From NCBI GenBank assembly GCA_964538375.1, contig CAZIFQ010000058.1, positions 1 to 6,716 on the forward strand: a DNA stretch of 6,716 bases, read 5' to 3'. The stretch comes from JAUUZQ01 sp964538375. Its GTDB lineage: Bacteria > Bacteroidota > Bacteroidia > Bacteroidales > GCA-2748055. Every line of letters begins with the position of its first letter. Position 1 is the stretch's first letter. A model generated the notes under the pieces. The model had not been told where the DNA came from and ran no database searches. It saw nothing but the letters and a program-made list of their open reading frames with translations. Positions 5,905 to 6,716 of this stretch are shown piece by piece. The position numbers and the translations under genes are program-made.

Positions 5905-6393
5905 ATGAAAATAATCACAGAAAGAAAAAGGTTATTATCTCTTCAGTATAAATTAAATAAGAGATTAGTTGCTTTTATACCGAATACTACAACTCGCAAA
6001 GTATTGGTTCCTGCACTAAATGAAAAGGTAACTGTAAATTTCGATAGTAAATTAAAGAAATGGTTTTACTACCAGGATAATATTACTGCTCATAAGTTCA
6101 CTTTTTTCGTTGGAAACTGGAAATTTGGAGATGATCCTCTGCCATGTAGCGGATCTATAAGTATCTCATGGACCGGAAGCACAGCAAATGCTGGGATTTT
6201 TGCTACAAAAAACAAAGAAGTATTTTTATTGCATTCTGGTGATAAGGGGGGAAAGAAACTAAATGATTTCTTTGATAAATATGAAGGTGAAACTACCAGT
6301 GATGTTGAAGGAGTGGACAGACAATATGCCGTTGTAGGAAATATGGATGATCCTGATATTGCTAACAAGGTTTTACATTTTTTTGATTTTTAG
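5905..6393 (+). CDS. Unassigned soluble protein with LHSG-GG and YAVVGN motifs
   Basis: A 162-aa protein with no signal peptide or membrane segment, so probably cytoplasmic. The N-terminal 20 residues are basic (MKIITERKRLLSLQYKLNKR). The middle is beta-rich, with aromatic residues (KKWFYYQDN 51-59, FTFFVGNWKFGDDPLPC 65-81) and SISISWTG (84-91). The C-terminal half has NAGIFATKNKEVFLLHSGDKGG (95-116), then FFDKYEG (122-128), RQYAVVGN (139-146) and a hydrophobic end VLHFFDF. From memory, a G-FA---V-LLH-G--GG ... YAL/VVGN arrangement occurs in a poorly named domain family. I cannot confirm the match and assign no function. The ATG at 5905 is the first in frame and has no strong ribosome-binding site. 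The gene stands alone in a repeat-bearing, AT-rich region, which fits accessory or transferred DNA. Confidence 0.75.
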   Translation: MKIITERKRLLSLQYKLNKRLVAFIPNTTTRKVLVPALNEKVTVNFDSKLKKWFYYQDNITAHKFTFFVGNWKFGDDPLPCSGSISISWTGSTANAGIFATKNKEVFLLHSGDKGGKKLNDFFDKYEGETTSDVEGVDRQYAVVGNMDDPDIANKVLHFFDF

Positions 6394-6679
6394 CTACTTA
6401 AAATAATATCCATTCCCATCATTTGAAGACCCCAAGCCCGCTCTAGTTATTTCCCGGCATCACTCCCTAATCCAAAAAATAACTATAATTTTATTAGCCA
6501 TAACTGATATGCATATATCTTCCCATTTGATGACTTTGGAGATAGTTTAGGAGTATATATTAAACCGTTGTGTGTAAGCATGCCTTGTCAATAGTAGATA
6601 TGTATAAAAATGATGGGATAATTAGACCTTAGAATAGTAATTTTTTAATAAACAAAGATTAGAAAACAGGAGATTTGTG
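6394..6679. other. Intergenic stretch, 286 bp, no recognisable gene
   Basis: AT-rich sequence with stops in all frames at short intervals. There is no clear hairpin-plus-T-run terminator for the preceding gene, no RNA gene, and no further copy of the ATTGTCTGAACC motif. A short palindromic word (ATATGCATAT) occurs near 6507-6516 without an evident role. Confidence 0.6.
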
Positions 6680-6716
6680 ATGGAAATGTCAAAGCATGAA
6701 ACTTTGTGGTTGCAAA
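6680..6716 (+). CDS. Probable start of a gene cut by the window edge
   Basis: ATG at 6680 opens a frame (MEMSKHETLWLQ) that stays open to the last base of the window. AGGAG at 6668-6672 lies 7 nt before the ATG, the best Shine-Dalgarno spacing in the window and unusual next to the other genes. Only 12 codons are visible, so no function can be given and the frame could close just outside. Confidence 0.4.
   Translation, partial: MEMSKHETLWLQ

Overview
The window looks like chromosomal DNA from a member of the Bacteroidota. Four minus-strand proteins begin with short signal peptides ending in a Gln-containing site (AQ, SQ, AQ, GQ), which is typical of that phylum. Start codons sit behind AT-rich leaders with little or no Shine-Dalgarno sequence. 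One gene encodes a zinc-ribbon membrane protein of the DUF3667 type, common in Bacteroidota. I cannot assign a genus.

Left two thirds (about 112-4617, minus strand): four exported proteins, read right to left. They are a small glycine-rich membrane protein (4177-4617), a protein with a beta-sandwich-like N-terminus and a probable beta-rich or barrel-like C-terminus (3035-3916), an exported caspase-family (C14-type) peptidase with two Ig-like regions (1464-2948), and an exported protein with an EF-hand-like loop, a His/Tyr/Trp-rich middle and a repetitive basic Ser/Lys/Arg tail (171-1283). A strong 13-bp hairpin at 112-143 ends this set. The gaps are 86-260 bp, so they may be one loose transcription unit or several. 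The 86-bp gap between the 3035-3916 gene and the peptidase gene is the best case for co-transcription.

Right third (4785-6716, plus strand): after a divergent intergenic region come a zinc-ribbon, multi-pass membrane protein (4785-5561), a 343-bp gap with a repeat copy and a possible gene remnant, an unassigned soluble protein (5905-6393), and the probable start of another gene cut by the window edge (6680-6716). The right part is more AT-rich and its genes lack signal peptides.

The most noteworthy structural signal is a dispersed motif with core ATTGTCTGAACC. There are three copies: one in inverted orientation next to the terminator at the left end, and two 31-32 nt direct copies bracketing the zinc-ribbon gene. 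The most noteworthy protein is the exported caspase-like peptidase with its secreted companions. No RNA genes, CRISPR array, transposase or complete mobile element is visible.
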